Assembly: GCF_019430885.1 (NCBI RefSeq)
Contig: NZ_JAHYBZ010000007.1
Span: 62,001-126,000 of the forward strand
Direction of reading: 5' to 3'
Length of the DNA: 64,000 bases
From: Roseomonas alba
GTDB lineage: Bacteria > Pseudomonadota > Alphaproteobacteria > Acetobacterales > Acetobacteraceae
Below are positions 21,678 to 29,056 of this stretch, piece by piece (the first letter of the stretch is position 1; every line of letters starts with the position of its first letter). The notes beneath the pieces were generated by a model. The model ran no database searches. It worked only from the letters and a program-made list of their open reading frames with translations, and was not told where the DNA came from. The position numbers and the translations under genes were made by a program.

Positions 21678-22643
21678 TCAACGCAGCCGATCAACAAAAG
21701 CGAAGACTTCATCTCCAAAACTTTCCGAAAATTGCGCAACACCCGCGACGCGCGCATGGATCGTATGCGTTCGGGACGCATCAGCGAGCGCATGGTGGCG
21801 GAACCAGGTCGCCTGGCGCTTGGTGTACTGGCCGGTATTCAGAATGGCGCGGGCGGAGGCCTCCTCCAGCGTCATCCGGCCCGCCAGCATGGCCGCGAGT
21901 TCCGGCACGCCATGGGCGCGCATGGCCGGCAAGGCTGGGTCGAGACCCTGCGCGGCGAGGGCGCGCACTTCCTCGATCGCCCCACCCTGGATCATCGCGG
22001 CCCAGCGCGTGGCGATCGCGGAACGCAGCGCCTCGCGCGGCGGGTCGATCAGGATGGCCGCGAAGCGCCATGGTGCCGGGCCGGTGCCGCCGCCCTCCTG
22101 CCACGCTGCGAGGCCCTTTCCGGTCCCGCGCCAGACCTCCCAGGCGCGGGCGATGCGCTGGCTGTCGGACGGACGCAGCCGGACCGCCGTCGCCGGATCG
22201 ACCACCGCGAGCCGGGCATGCAGGGCTGCCGGGCCTTCCCCGGCCAGCAGGCCCCGCGCCTCGGCGCGCGCGTCCTCGGGCACCGGCGGGATGTCCGACA
22301 GGCCCTGGGTCAGGGACGCGAAATACATCCCCGTCCCGCCGCACAGGATCGGCAGGCGGCCGGCCTGCCGCGCTGCATCCATCTCGGCCAGTGCCGCGCC
22401 GCGCCACCAGGCGACGCTCGCCGCCTCCGCCGCTGGCCGCACGCCATAGAGGCGATGCGGCACGAGCGCTTCCTCCTCGGTCGTCGGGCGCGCGGTGATG
22501 ACGCGCAGCTCGCGATAGACCTGCATGCTATCGGCATTGATCACCACGCCGCCGAGGCGTTCAGCCAGCGCCAGGGCCAGAGCCGACTTGCCGCTGGCGG
22601 TCGCCCCGGCGACCAGCAGCGCGGCAGGTTGATCCCCGGTCAT
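21678..22643 (-). CDS. miaA: tRNA dimethylallyltransferase
   Basis: MiaA adds the isopentenyl group to A37 of tRNAs that read UNN codons. The 321-residue product has the P-loop GATASGKS (13-20), the NADSMQVYRELRVITARPT segment that binds the tRNA, and GGTGMYFASL. It shares a 23-base divergent gap with serB and precedes the ilv operon on the same strand. Confidence 0.96.
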   Translation of the reverse strand: MTGDQPAALLVAGATASGKSALALALAERLGGVVINADSMQVYRELRVITARPTTEEEALVPHRLYGVRPAAEAASVAWWRGAALAEMDAARQAGRLPILCGGTGMYFASLTQGLSDIPPVPEDARAEARGLLAGEGPAALHARLAVVDPATAVRLRPSDSQRIARAWEVWRGTGKGLAAWQEGGGTGPAPWRFAAILIDPPREALRSAIATRWAAMIQGGAIEEVRALAAQGLDPALPAMRAHGVPELAAMLAGRMTLEEASARAILNTGQYTKRQATWFRHHALADASRTHTIHARVAGVAQFSESFGDEVFAFVDRLR

Positions 22644-22666
22644 GGCAGGGGCATACCCCGGCGCCG

Positions 22667-23560
22667 ATGGATCATGTTCTGACCCTGGTCGCCCCGCGGG
22701 GCGCCCTTTCCACCGCGACGCTGCATGCCGCGCGCGATGCCCTGGCCGCCATCGGCGCCTTCACCGGCACGCCGGACTGGCTGGCGGAGGCGGAGGCCGT
22801 CGACCTGCCCTTCGGCGGCCTCGCGCCGGATCAGGCGGATGCCGCGGCGCGCGGCGCGCTGGCCGGCCAGCCAGTGGACGTGATCGCGTTGGGCGCGGCC
22901 GGGCGCCGCAAGCGCCTGCTCATCGCCGACATGGACAGCACCATCGTCACCACCGAGACGCTGGACGAACTCGCCGGCCAGGCCGGCATCAAGGATCGCA
23001 TCGCCGCCATCACGAAGCGCGCGATGAATGGCGAGCTGGACTTCGAGGGCGCGCTGCGCGAGCGCGTCGGCATGCTCAAGGGCCTGCCCGTCGAGGCCAT
23101 GGAACGCACCTGGGAAGAAACCGCGCTGATGCCCGGCGCACGCGAGCTGGTCGCGACCATGCGGGCGCACGGCGCGCGCTGTGCGCTGGTCTCGGGCGGC
23201 TTCACCTTCTTCACCGGCCGCGTCGCCGCGCTGGTCGGGTTCCACGAGCACCACTCGAACACGCTCCTCGAGGACAATGGACGTCTCACCGGCCATGTCG
23301 CCGAGCCGATCCTCGGGCGCAATGCGAAACTCGCCACGCTGAAGCGGCTCGCCGCCGAGGAAGGGATCGGGCTCGATGCCACGCTCGCGGTCGGCGACGG
23401 CGCGAACGACCTCGACATGATTCAGGCGGCGGGGCTCGGCGTCGCCTATCACGCCAAGCCGATCGTCGCCGCCGCGGCCCGCGCGCGGGTGGAGCATGGC
23501 GATCTGCGCGTGCTGCTCTTCGCCCAGGGCTATCGCGCGGCGGAATTCGCCGCCACCTGA
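22667..23560 (+). CDS. serB: Phosphoserine phosphatase
   Basis: SerB removes phosphate from phosphoserine in the last step of serine synthesis. The 297-residue HAD-superfamily protein has the nucleophile motif DMDST (88-92), motif II VSGGFTFFTGR and motifs III/IV around VGDGANDLDMIQAAGLGVA. The N-terminal 80 residues form the ACT-like extension typical of proteobacterial SerB. Its 3' end overlaps the convergent DUF6311 gene by 31 bases. Confidence 0.96.
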   Translation: MDHVLTLVAPRGALSTATLHAARDALAAIGAFTGTPDWLAEAEAVDLPFGGLAPDQADAAARGALAGQPVDVIALGAAGRRKRLLIADMDSTIVTTETLDELAGQAGIKDRIAAITKRAMNGELDFEGALRERVGMLKGLPVEAMERTWEETALMPGARELVATMRAHGARCALVSGGFTFFTGRVAALVGFHEHHSNTLLEDNGRLTGHVAEPILGRNAKLATLKRLAAEEGIGLDATLAVGDGANDLDMIQAAGLGVAYHAKPIVAAAARARVEHGDLRVLLFAQGYRAAEFAAT

Positions 23561-25227
23561 TCGCGCCAGCCCGGCGCCAGCACCCAGATCCCATCGAAGC
23601 GGCCGAGCAGGTCGCTGGACGGGCTCATGCCGGCCACGGCGCGCATCAGGGCGGCCCGGTCGCCCAGCACGTAGAAGGTGCGCGGTTCGTGATCGCCCTG
23701 TTCCAGGCGCTGTGCGACCGTGGCGTTGACGCCGGCCACCGCATGGGGATCGAGCCGGGCGAGATAGACCGCATCAGTCCGCAGGCCGAGCGAGACGGCA
23801 TAGACCGCCACTTCCTCCCAATGCCTCGCCTGCATGCCCGTCGGCACCACGCGCACGGCGTCGTAGCGGCTGGCGGCCTCGGCCCAGAACGGATCGGCGA
23901 GGCGCAGCGGCAGGCTCGGCGGCTGGGGAACGAAGAAGTCCTGGAGGCGCGCGGCGCCGGGCCGCAGATCCGCCACCTGGATCAGCAGGGCCGCGGCCAG
24001 GACATATCCTGTCCGCCGGCTGCCGAGGCCACGCACCAGGGCGACGCAGGCCCCGAACAACGCCGCATAGAGAACCGGCCAGAAGAAGCGTTCCGAGGCG
24101 CGCAGCGCATCTGCCCGCTCGATGACGGACGCCGGCAGCGAAAGCGCGGCGACCTCGTGCCCGCCAAGCAGAACGCTGTGGCTGACCGCGAATCCCAGCA
24201 GGGCCACCAACATCAGGAGAAGCACGACATCGCGACGGCGCGGCGCGCGCGGATGGACCAGCCAGGCCACCAGGCCACCCCCGATCACCAGCAGCGCGCC
24301 AAGGCCCGGATAGGAATTGCCGGCTTCCATATGCTCGGCCGTCCCGAGATCCGGCAGAATGCCGCCCCAGTAGCCGGGATCGAAGGGGGCAAGCAGGTCG
24401 AGCTGCATCTGGCCAAACCCGCCCCAGGTGCCTCCGAAGCCGCCATCGAGCAGGAAGAAGCCGCCGGCCCATAGCCCCGTCAGCGCCGCGGCGGGCACCG
24501 CGACCGCCTCGACGCCGCTGCCCGCCGCGCCGCTGCGCGGCGAACCAACGACCCGCCCCAGCCAGTCGGCGGCCCAGAGGGCGCCGACCATCACGAGCAG
24601 ATAGGCCTGCACCAGCGAGGTCACGAGAACCAGCGCCGTCCAGGCGAGGCCGCGCCGCGGCCCCGCGCCCGGCACGACGCAGAGCCATAGCCCGGCCAGG
24701 ATCAGGAACTGCCCACCCAGGGCGAAATGCCCGCCGAGGCGCCCGAGCAACAGCGGCTGCAGCACGAAGAGCCCCGCCCCGGCCAACCGCGCCAGCGGAT
24801 CCCGCGTTGCCCGGCCGAGCAGCCCCCAGGCCATCGCCGCCTGCAAGGCTCCGCAGGCGTAGATCCATAGCCCCCAATATTGCGGGACCTCGACGATCGG
24901 TCGCAGCGCCTTGAACAGGAAGGCGAGCAGCGGAATGGAATCCGAGAAGAAGATCGAGGAGGCTAGCTCCATCCCCCAGCCAGGATTGGCCCCGGGCGGC
25001 CAATGCCAGCCATCCCGCGCGAAGGCCGTCCAGCCGAGCCAATATTGGACTGGGTCTGGCCCGATCCGCCCGGACAGCATCCAGCCTGCATGGTCCGGCG
25101 GCAGGATCGACGCCCCGAACATGGCGTGCACCACGCACAGCCCGAACAGCGCCGCAGCCAGCCCGCCGAAGCGATCGGCGGCACTACGCGGGCGATCATG
25201 CGGAGCTGGAACGCCGATGGGAACCAT
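23530..25227 (-). CDS. Polytopic membrane protein, DUF6311-like
   Basis: This roughly 565-residue inner-membrane protein has about ten hydrophobic segments over the first 400 residues and a soluble periplasmic tail. The segment YWLGWTAFARDGWHWPPGAN and the following GMELASSIFFSDSIPLLAFL match what I recall of the DUF6311 family, whose layout is glycosyltransferase-C-like. No activity is established. I chose the ATG at 25227, just before the first helix; an ATG five codons upstream is possible. The 268 bp upstream, shared with the cytochrome gene, hold promoters I cannot resolve. Confidence 0.75.
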   Translation of the reverse strand: MVPIGVPAPHDRPRSAADRFGGLAAALFGLCVVHAMFGASILPPDHAGWMLSGRIGPDPVQYWLGWTAFARDGWHWPPGANPGWGMELASSIFFSDSIPLLAFLFKALRPIVEVPQYWGLWIYACGALQAAMAWGLLGRATRDPLARLAGAGLFVLQPLLLGRLGGHFALGGQFLILAGLWLCVVPGAGPRRGLAWTALVLVTSLVQAYLLVMVGALWAADWLGRVVGSPRSGAAGSGVEAVAVPAAALTGLWAGGFFLLDGGFGGTWGGFGQMQLDLLAPFDPGYWGGILPDLGTAEHMEAGNSYPGLGALLVIGGGLVAWLVHPRAPRRRDVVLLLMLVALLGFAVSHSVLLGGHEVAALSLPASVIERADALRASERFFWPVLYAALFGACVALVRGLGSRRTGYVLAAALLIQVADLRPGAARLQDFFVPQPPSLPLRLADPFWAEAASRYDAVRVVPTGMQARHWEEVAVYAVSLGLRTDAVYLARLDPHAVAGVNATVAQRLEQGDHEPRTFYVLGDRAALMRAVAGMSPSSDLLGRFDGIWVLAPGWRDQVAANSAAR

Positions 25228-25495
25228 GCGCAAGCCTTGCATCCTCGCATGGTGCAACGAGGGCGATGGTAAGGCCGTTTCCTGTCGCTCCCCATCACAC
25301 ATCGCTGATCGGCACGGTCTTCCCGGTCCTTCGCGGCGTTGCGCGGCATCCCGGCCGTGGCGTCCTGCCCGAATGCGCATCGCCGGTCGGGCGCACTTGC
25401 GATCCCGATCACACCCCCAATGCGCCACGCGACTTTTGTATTGTGTCGATACTCTAGTCTCATTACGGTTCCGGCACCCCCTGCGGAGGAACCCC

Positions 25496-26104
25496 ATGCG
25501 CCGCCCGGACCCATCCCCGCCACCGGCCTTCGTGCCGCCGCACATCGCGCATCCCCCTGCCCGCCGCCGGCGCATCCTGGCCGCCGCCGGCGTCCTCGCC
25601 ACGGCCATGGCGGCAGCGGCCATCGCCTCGCGCAGCACGGCACCGGCCGAGGGACAGGCCTCGCCCACGCCGCGTGTGCTTGCTTCCGATCCGGTGGCCG
25701 CAGGCCGCTATCTGGTCGTGCTCGGCGACTGCAATGGCTGCCACACCCCCCGCTTCGCCGAGACCAACGGGGCCGAGCCACCCGAGTCCGAATGGCTCAC
25801 CGGCTCCCCGATCGGCTTCCGCGGCCCCTGGGGCGTCAGCTACCCGAGCAACCTGCGCCTATCCGCGCAGGCCACCGAGGAGGCGGATTGGATTGCCGCC
25901 CTGCGCCGCCGCACCGGCCTGCCGCCGATGCCCTGGGCGACCCTTGCCGTCATGAACGAGGACGACCTGCGGGCCATTTATCGCTACCTCCGCGCCCTCG
26001 GCCCGCGCGGCGAGCCTGCGCCGGCCGCTCTCGGGCCGGGTGAAGCGCCGGAGACACCCGTCTTCGACTTCGTCCCGGTCCCTCCATCCCGGAGGGCCGG
26101 ATGA
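25496..26104 (+). CDS. Membrane-anchored or secreted monohaem cytochrome c
   Basis: The 202-residue product has a basic Pro-rich tail, one hydrophobic segment (about 27-45) serving as anchor or signal, and one haem-attachment site CNGCH (79-83). A likely axial methionine lies in LPPMPWATLAVMNEDDL, and the fold resembles the cytochrome c subunits of membrane dehydrogenases. A GGAGGA ribosome site sits 7 bases before the ATG. No partner dehydrogenase is adjacent, so the electron donor is unknown. Confidence 0.88.
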   Translation: MRRPDPSPPPAFVPPHIAHPPARRRRILAAAGVLATAMAAAAIASRSTAPAEGQASPTPRVLASDPVAAGRYLVVLGDCNGCHTPRFAETNGAEPPESEWLTGSPIGFRGPWGVSYPSNLRLSAQATEEADWIAALRRRTGLPPMPWATLAVMNEDDLRAIYRYLRALGPRGEPAPAALGPGEAPETPVFDFVPVPPSRRAG

Positions 26105-26178
26105 TGTCTTGCCATGAGACAATGATCCCGTCACAAGATCCCCAGCCCCATCCCGCACCCTGCGAGGAGACCGCCGCC

Positions 26179-26601
26179 ATGCCGCTCAGCCGCGACGCCA
26201 TGGACCAGAAGATGGACGAGCATTTCGCCTACGAGGCCCGCGACGACGTCGCCGGCGTGCTCGCCACCCTCGATGACGGCGTCGAGCACGACATCGTTGG
26301 CTGGCCCTCCGGCCCCACCCATGGCCGCGACGGTGCCCGCCCCTTCTACGAGGCCCTGTTCGGCGATCTGGCCGACGGCCGTGTGGACTGCATCCGCCGG
26401 CTCTATGGTGACGACTTCCTCGTCGATGAATCGGTCTGGCGCGGCCGTGCGCCGGGCCGGCCCTTCGGCCTGGAGGGGCGCGACCGGCCGCTCGAATTCC
26501 GCCTGCTGCATGTCGTGCAGTTCACCCGGGCGGGCGCCATCGCGCGCGAGAATGTCTGGGTCGACCTGGCCGCCATCCAGCGCCAATTGCCGCAGGACTG
26601 A
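26179..26601 (+). CDS. SnoaL-like / NTF2-fold protein
   Basis: This 140-residue cytoplasmic protein has the SnoaL-type pattern: an N-terminal helix with an acidic region (EHFAYEARDDVAGVLATLDD), a GWPSGPTHGRDGARPFYEAL segment and a C-terminal sheet ending ENVWVDLAAIQRQL. Family members are small-molecule isomerases, hydrolases or binding proteins, and no specific activity can be read. The ATG at 26179 is 8 bases after GAGGAG; an ATG at 26101 overlaps the cytochrome stop and is less likely. It ends one base before a TetR gene. Confidence 0.75.
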   Translation: MPLSRDAMDQKMDEHFAYEARDDVAGVLATLDDGVEHDIVGWPSGPTHGRDGARPFYEALFGDLADGRVDCIRRLYGDDFLVDESVWRGRAPGRPFGLEGRDRPLEFRLLHVVQFTRAGAIARENVWVDLAAIQRQLPQD

Positions 26602-26602
26602 C

Positions 26603-27226
26603 ATGCCGCGCGACGAGACGACCGGACGCCCCAACCAGCGTCGCCGCACCCGCAAGGATCTGCTGGAAGCGGCGGCGCGGCTCATGCGCGACGGACGACG
26701 ACCGAACCTTGAGGACGTCGCGGAAGCGGCCCTCGTCTCCCGCGCCACCGCCTATCGCTATTTCCCGAATATCGACGCGCTGTTGCTGGAGGCCGCGGTG
26801 GACGTCGCCGTCCCCACGGCCGAGCAGATGTTCCACGACCATCCCGGAGGCAGCGCGGCGCAACGCATGGTGCGGGTCGATACCGCGCTGCATGACATGA
26901 TCCGCGCCAATGACGCGCCGCTGCGCATGATGCTGGCGCAGTCGATCGAGCGCGTGGCGCGCGACGGCGCCAGCGCCGCCCCGGCGCGGCAGAACCGCCG
27001 CTCGCCCCTGATCGAAGCGGCGCTTGCGCCGGCACGCCGCGACTTCAGCCCTGCCACGCTCGATCGGCTGCAGAAGGCACTCGCCCTGCTGGTCGGGCCG
27101 GAGGCGATGATCGTCTGCCACGATGTGCTGCAGCTTCCCGACGAGGAAGCGCGTGCGGTGAAACGCTGGGCGATCGAAGCCCTGATCGCCGCGGCACGCT
27201 CCGGTGGCGGCGGGTCCCTGTCCTGA
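26603..27226 (+). CDS. TetR/AcrR-family transcriptional regulator
   Basis: The 207-residue protein has a TetR helix-turn-helix near residues 17-60, including LLEAAARLMRDGRRPNLEDV and AEAALVSRATAYRYFPNID. The C-terminal domain is helical and Ala-rich. The gene is translationally close to the SnoaL-like gene, so the pair probably forms an operon, possibly with the cytochrome gene. No clear operator palindrome was found upstream. Confidence 0.9.
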   Translation: MPRDETTGRPNQRRRTRKDLLEAAARLMRDGRRPNLEDVAEAALVSRATAYRYFPNIDALLLEAAVDVAVPTAEQMFHDHPGGSAAQRMVRVDTALHDMIRANDAPLRMMLAQSIERVARDGASAAPARQNRRSPLIEAALAPARRDFSPATLDRLQKALALLVGPEAMIVCHDVLQLPDEEARAVKRWAIEALIAAARSGGGGSLS

Positions 27227-27229
27227 ACT

Positions 27230-27315
27230 GTGGAACCGGGAGGGGCTTTGCCCTACCCGCACCCTGCCCACCAAAGGCCGCAGGGCCTTTGGAAACCCAA
27301 ACTTGATGTCCTGTC
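27230..27315. repeat. Palindromic repeat copy R1 (half element)
   Basis: This is the first copy of the modular palindromic repeat. The outer hairpin aggggc-ttt-gccct is imperfect. The inner hairpin ccaaaggcc (27271-27279) and ggcctttgg (27284-27292) is perfect with a 4-base loop. The core ggaaacccaaacttg follows. No inverted second half is evident downstream. It begins 4 bases after the TetR stop. Confidence 0.8.
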
Positions 27316-27445
27316 GGCGGCTCGGCCAGGTTGAAGCGTGCGCTCAGCGCCAGCAGGCGTCACAGGACGCACGGCGTTGGGCGAAGAAAAATCCTATCGG
27401 CATCGGCTCCTGGCCCGCTTCCGTACCGAAGCGGCGACGGAGTCG

Positions 27446-27781
27446 TCAGCGCGCAGCCAACAGTTCCTCCATGCACCACACCGCCAGCCAGGCCAGGAAC
27501 AGCGCGCAGAAGCCGTACCAGAGCGTATGGAACCAATAAGCGACGGGCTGTTCAGCCCGCACCGCGGCGCCGCCGCGCCGGGGAAACTCGCCCTCCCGCA
27601 GGGCCCGCCATACGACCCAACCGACGAAGGCCGTCATCGGCACGCTCAGCAGCAGCCCGATCACCCACTGCCCGTTGGGCAGGCCGGCCAGAAACGCGAC
27701 TGCCCCATACAGCACCAAGCCCAACGCCCCGCACAGCAGTGCCGTCCGTGCCAGAAGCCAGAGCGCTCCACGCGAATCCAT
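27446..27781 (-). CDS. Small integral membrane protein of unknown function
   Basis: I do not recognise this 111-residue product. It has three hydrophobic segments: about residues 7-30 (LLARTALLCGALGLVLYGAV), 37-58 (WVIGLLLSVPMTAFVGWVVW) and 85-105 (FHTLWYGFCALFLAWLAVWC). A basic loop separates the last two. The ATG at 27781 is chosen because it directly precedes the first helix; a start at 27877 would overlap the divergent gene. Confidence 0.65.
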   Translation of the reverse strand: MDSRGALWLLARTALLCGALGLVLYGAVAFLAGLPNGQWVIGLLLSVPMTAFVGWVVWRALREGEFPRRGGAAVRAEQPVAYWFHTLWYGFCALFLAWLAVWCMEELLAAR

Positions 27782-27858
27782 GGCGCGACGATCCGCGATC
27801 GGACCCGGATCGGCAAGGTCTTCACCATGCGCTAACCATTGCCACCCAGGATGAGACG

Positions 27859-28146
27859 ATGCAGGTGAGCCCGACATCGCCCATCCAGGGCATGCAGCGC
27901 GCGACGGAACGACTCGACCGTGCCGCCGCGACGATCGCGGCGCCGCAGGTGCAGACGGCGCGCGGCAGCGATCCCTCGCCGGCGCCGCCTTCCGGGAACC
28001 AGGGGCTGACCGCGGCGCAGGCGAGCGGCGACCTGGAAAGCGCCATGGTCGACGTGATCCAGGCGCGCCGCGCCTATGAGGCGAATGCCAAGGCGCTGGA
28101 ACAGCAGGACGCCCTGCGGCAGCGCGCCATCAGCCTCGGCGCCTGA
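27859..28146 (+). CDS. Flagellar basal-body rod C-terminal-domain mini-protein
   Basis: This 95-residue protein has the two ends of a flagellar rod protein (FlgB/FlgC type) without the middle. An N-terminal helix (IQGMQRATERLDRAAATIA) is followed by a Pro/Gly/Ser linker. The C-terminal helix SGDLESAMVDVIQARRAYEA continues to NAKALEQQDALRQRAISLGA, matching the rod/hook C-terminal domain. Similar orphans occur in alphaproteobacteria. No other flagellar gene is present. Its end overlaps convergent prmA by 17 bases. Confidence 0.72.
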   Translation: MQVSPTSPIQGMQRATERLDRAAATIAAPQVQTARGSDPSPAPPSGNQGLTAAQASGDLESAMVDVIQARRAYEANAKALEQQDALRQRAISLGA

Positions 28147-29056
28147 GCACCAGCGTCGTCCAGGGTCCCACGTCAATCCGGCGTTCCAGCACCAGCCCCT
28201 GCCGCCGATGCGCGGCCAGCACCATGCGCGCCTGGGTGCCGAGCAGCCCGGCGAGGATCGCCGTGCCGCCGGGCGCGAGATGCAGCGCGAGGTCACGCGC
28301 CATCGCGCACAAGGGCCGGGCGAGGATGTTCGCGAAGATGAGGTCGTAGCGCACGCCCTTCATCAGCCGCGGCTTCCAGCCATCGGCGAGAATGCTGCGC
28401 ATCCGCCGCGGCACCAGCCCGTTCAGGCGCGCATTCTGGTCGCAGACGCGCACCGACCAGGGTTCGATGTCCGTCGCCAGGACTCGGCAAGGCAGCGTCT
28501 TCGCAGCGGCCATGGCGAGGATGCCCGAGCCGCTGCCGAGGTCGCAGACGCTGCGCGGGCGGCGATGCGCGATGCCCTCGAAGGCGCACAGGCAGCCCTG
28601 GGTCGAAGCGTGCTCGCCCGAGCCGAAGGCCAGACCGGCATCCAGCTTCAGCACGGTCCGGCCGTAAGTGGCCGGGTCCGGCACATGGGTCGGGCGGATC
28701 AGGAAGCGCCGGCCGATCGGCATTTCTGGGAAGGCCTGGACGGTGCGGGCGAGCCAGCCCTCGGCTTCCACCGGCGCCGCGAGCACAGCCGGCGGATCTA
28801 TGCCCGCCACCGCAGCGGCGAGGGCCAGCGCGGCGTCGAGTTCGTCATCCTTCGCGCCGGCCTCGCGCACGCCTTCGACGCGCCAGGTGTCGGTGGGCTC
28901 GTCGCGGAAATAGGAGACGGTCGTGCAGACCTGTTCCAGCGCGGCCTCGAAGACCGGGACGGCGTGTTCGGGCAGTCCGTCGATCACCAGGGCTTCGAGC
29001 GGTTCGGCACGGCGGCGGGACAGCGCACCGGGCGCATCGGGACCGGAGGGCCGCAT
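28130..29056 (-). CDS. prmA: Ribosomal protein L11 methyltransferase
   Basis: PrmA trimethylates ribosomal protein L11. The 308-residue product has the small N-terminal substrate domain and the class I methyltransferase core with motif I CDLGSGSGILAMAAAKTL and the catalytic-region FANILARPLCAMA, which is the N-x-x-x-P-like motif of PrmA. Its ATG overlaps the uvrD stop by one base (TGATG). Confidence 0.94.
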   Translation of the reverse strand: MRPSGPDAPGALSRRRAEPLEALVIDGLPEHAVPVFEAALEQVCTTVSYFRDEPTDTWRVEGVREAGAKDDELDAALALAAAVAGIDPPAVLAAPVEAEGWLARTVQAFPEMPIGRRFLIRPTHVPDPATYGRTVLKLDAGLAFGSGEHASTQGCLCAFEGIAHRRPRSVCDLGSGSGILAMAAAKTLPCRVLATDIEPWSVRVCDQNARLNGLVPRRMRSILADGWKPRLMKGVRYDLIFANILARPLCAMARDLALHLAPGGTAILAGLLGTQARMVLAAHRRQGLVLERRIDVGPWTTLVLRRRG

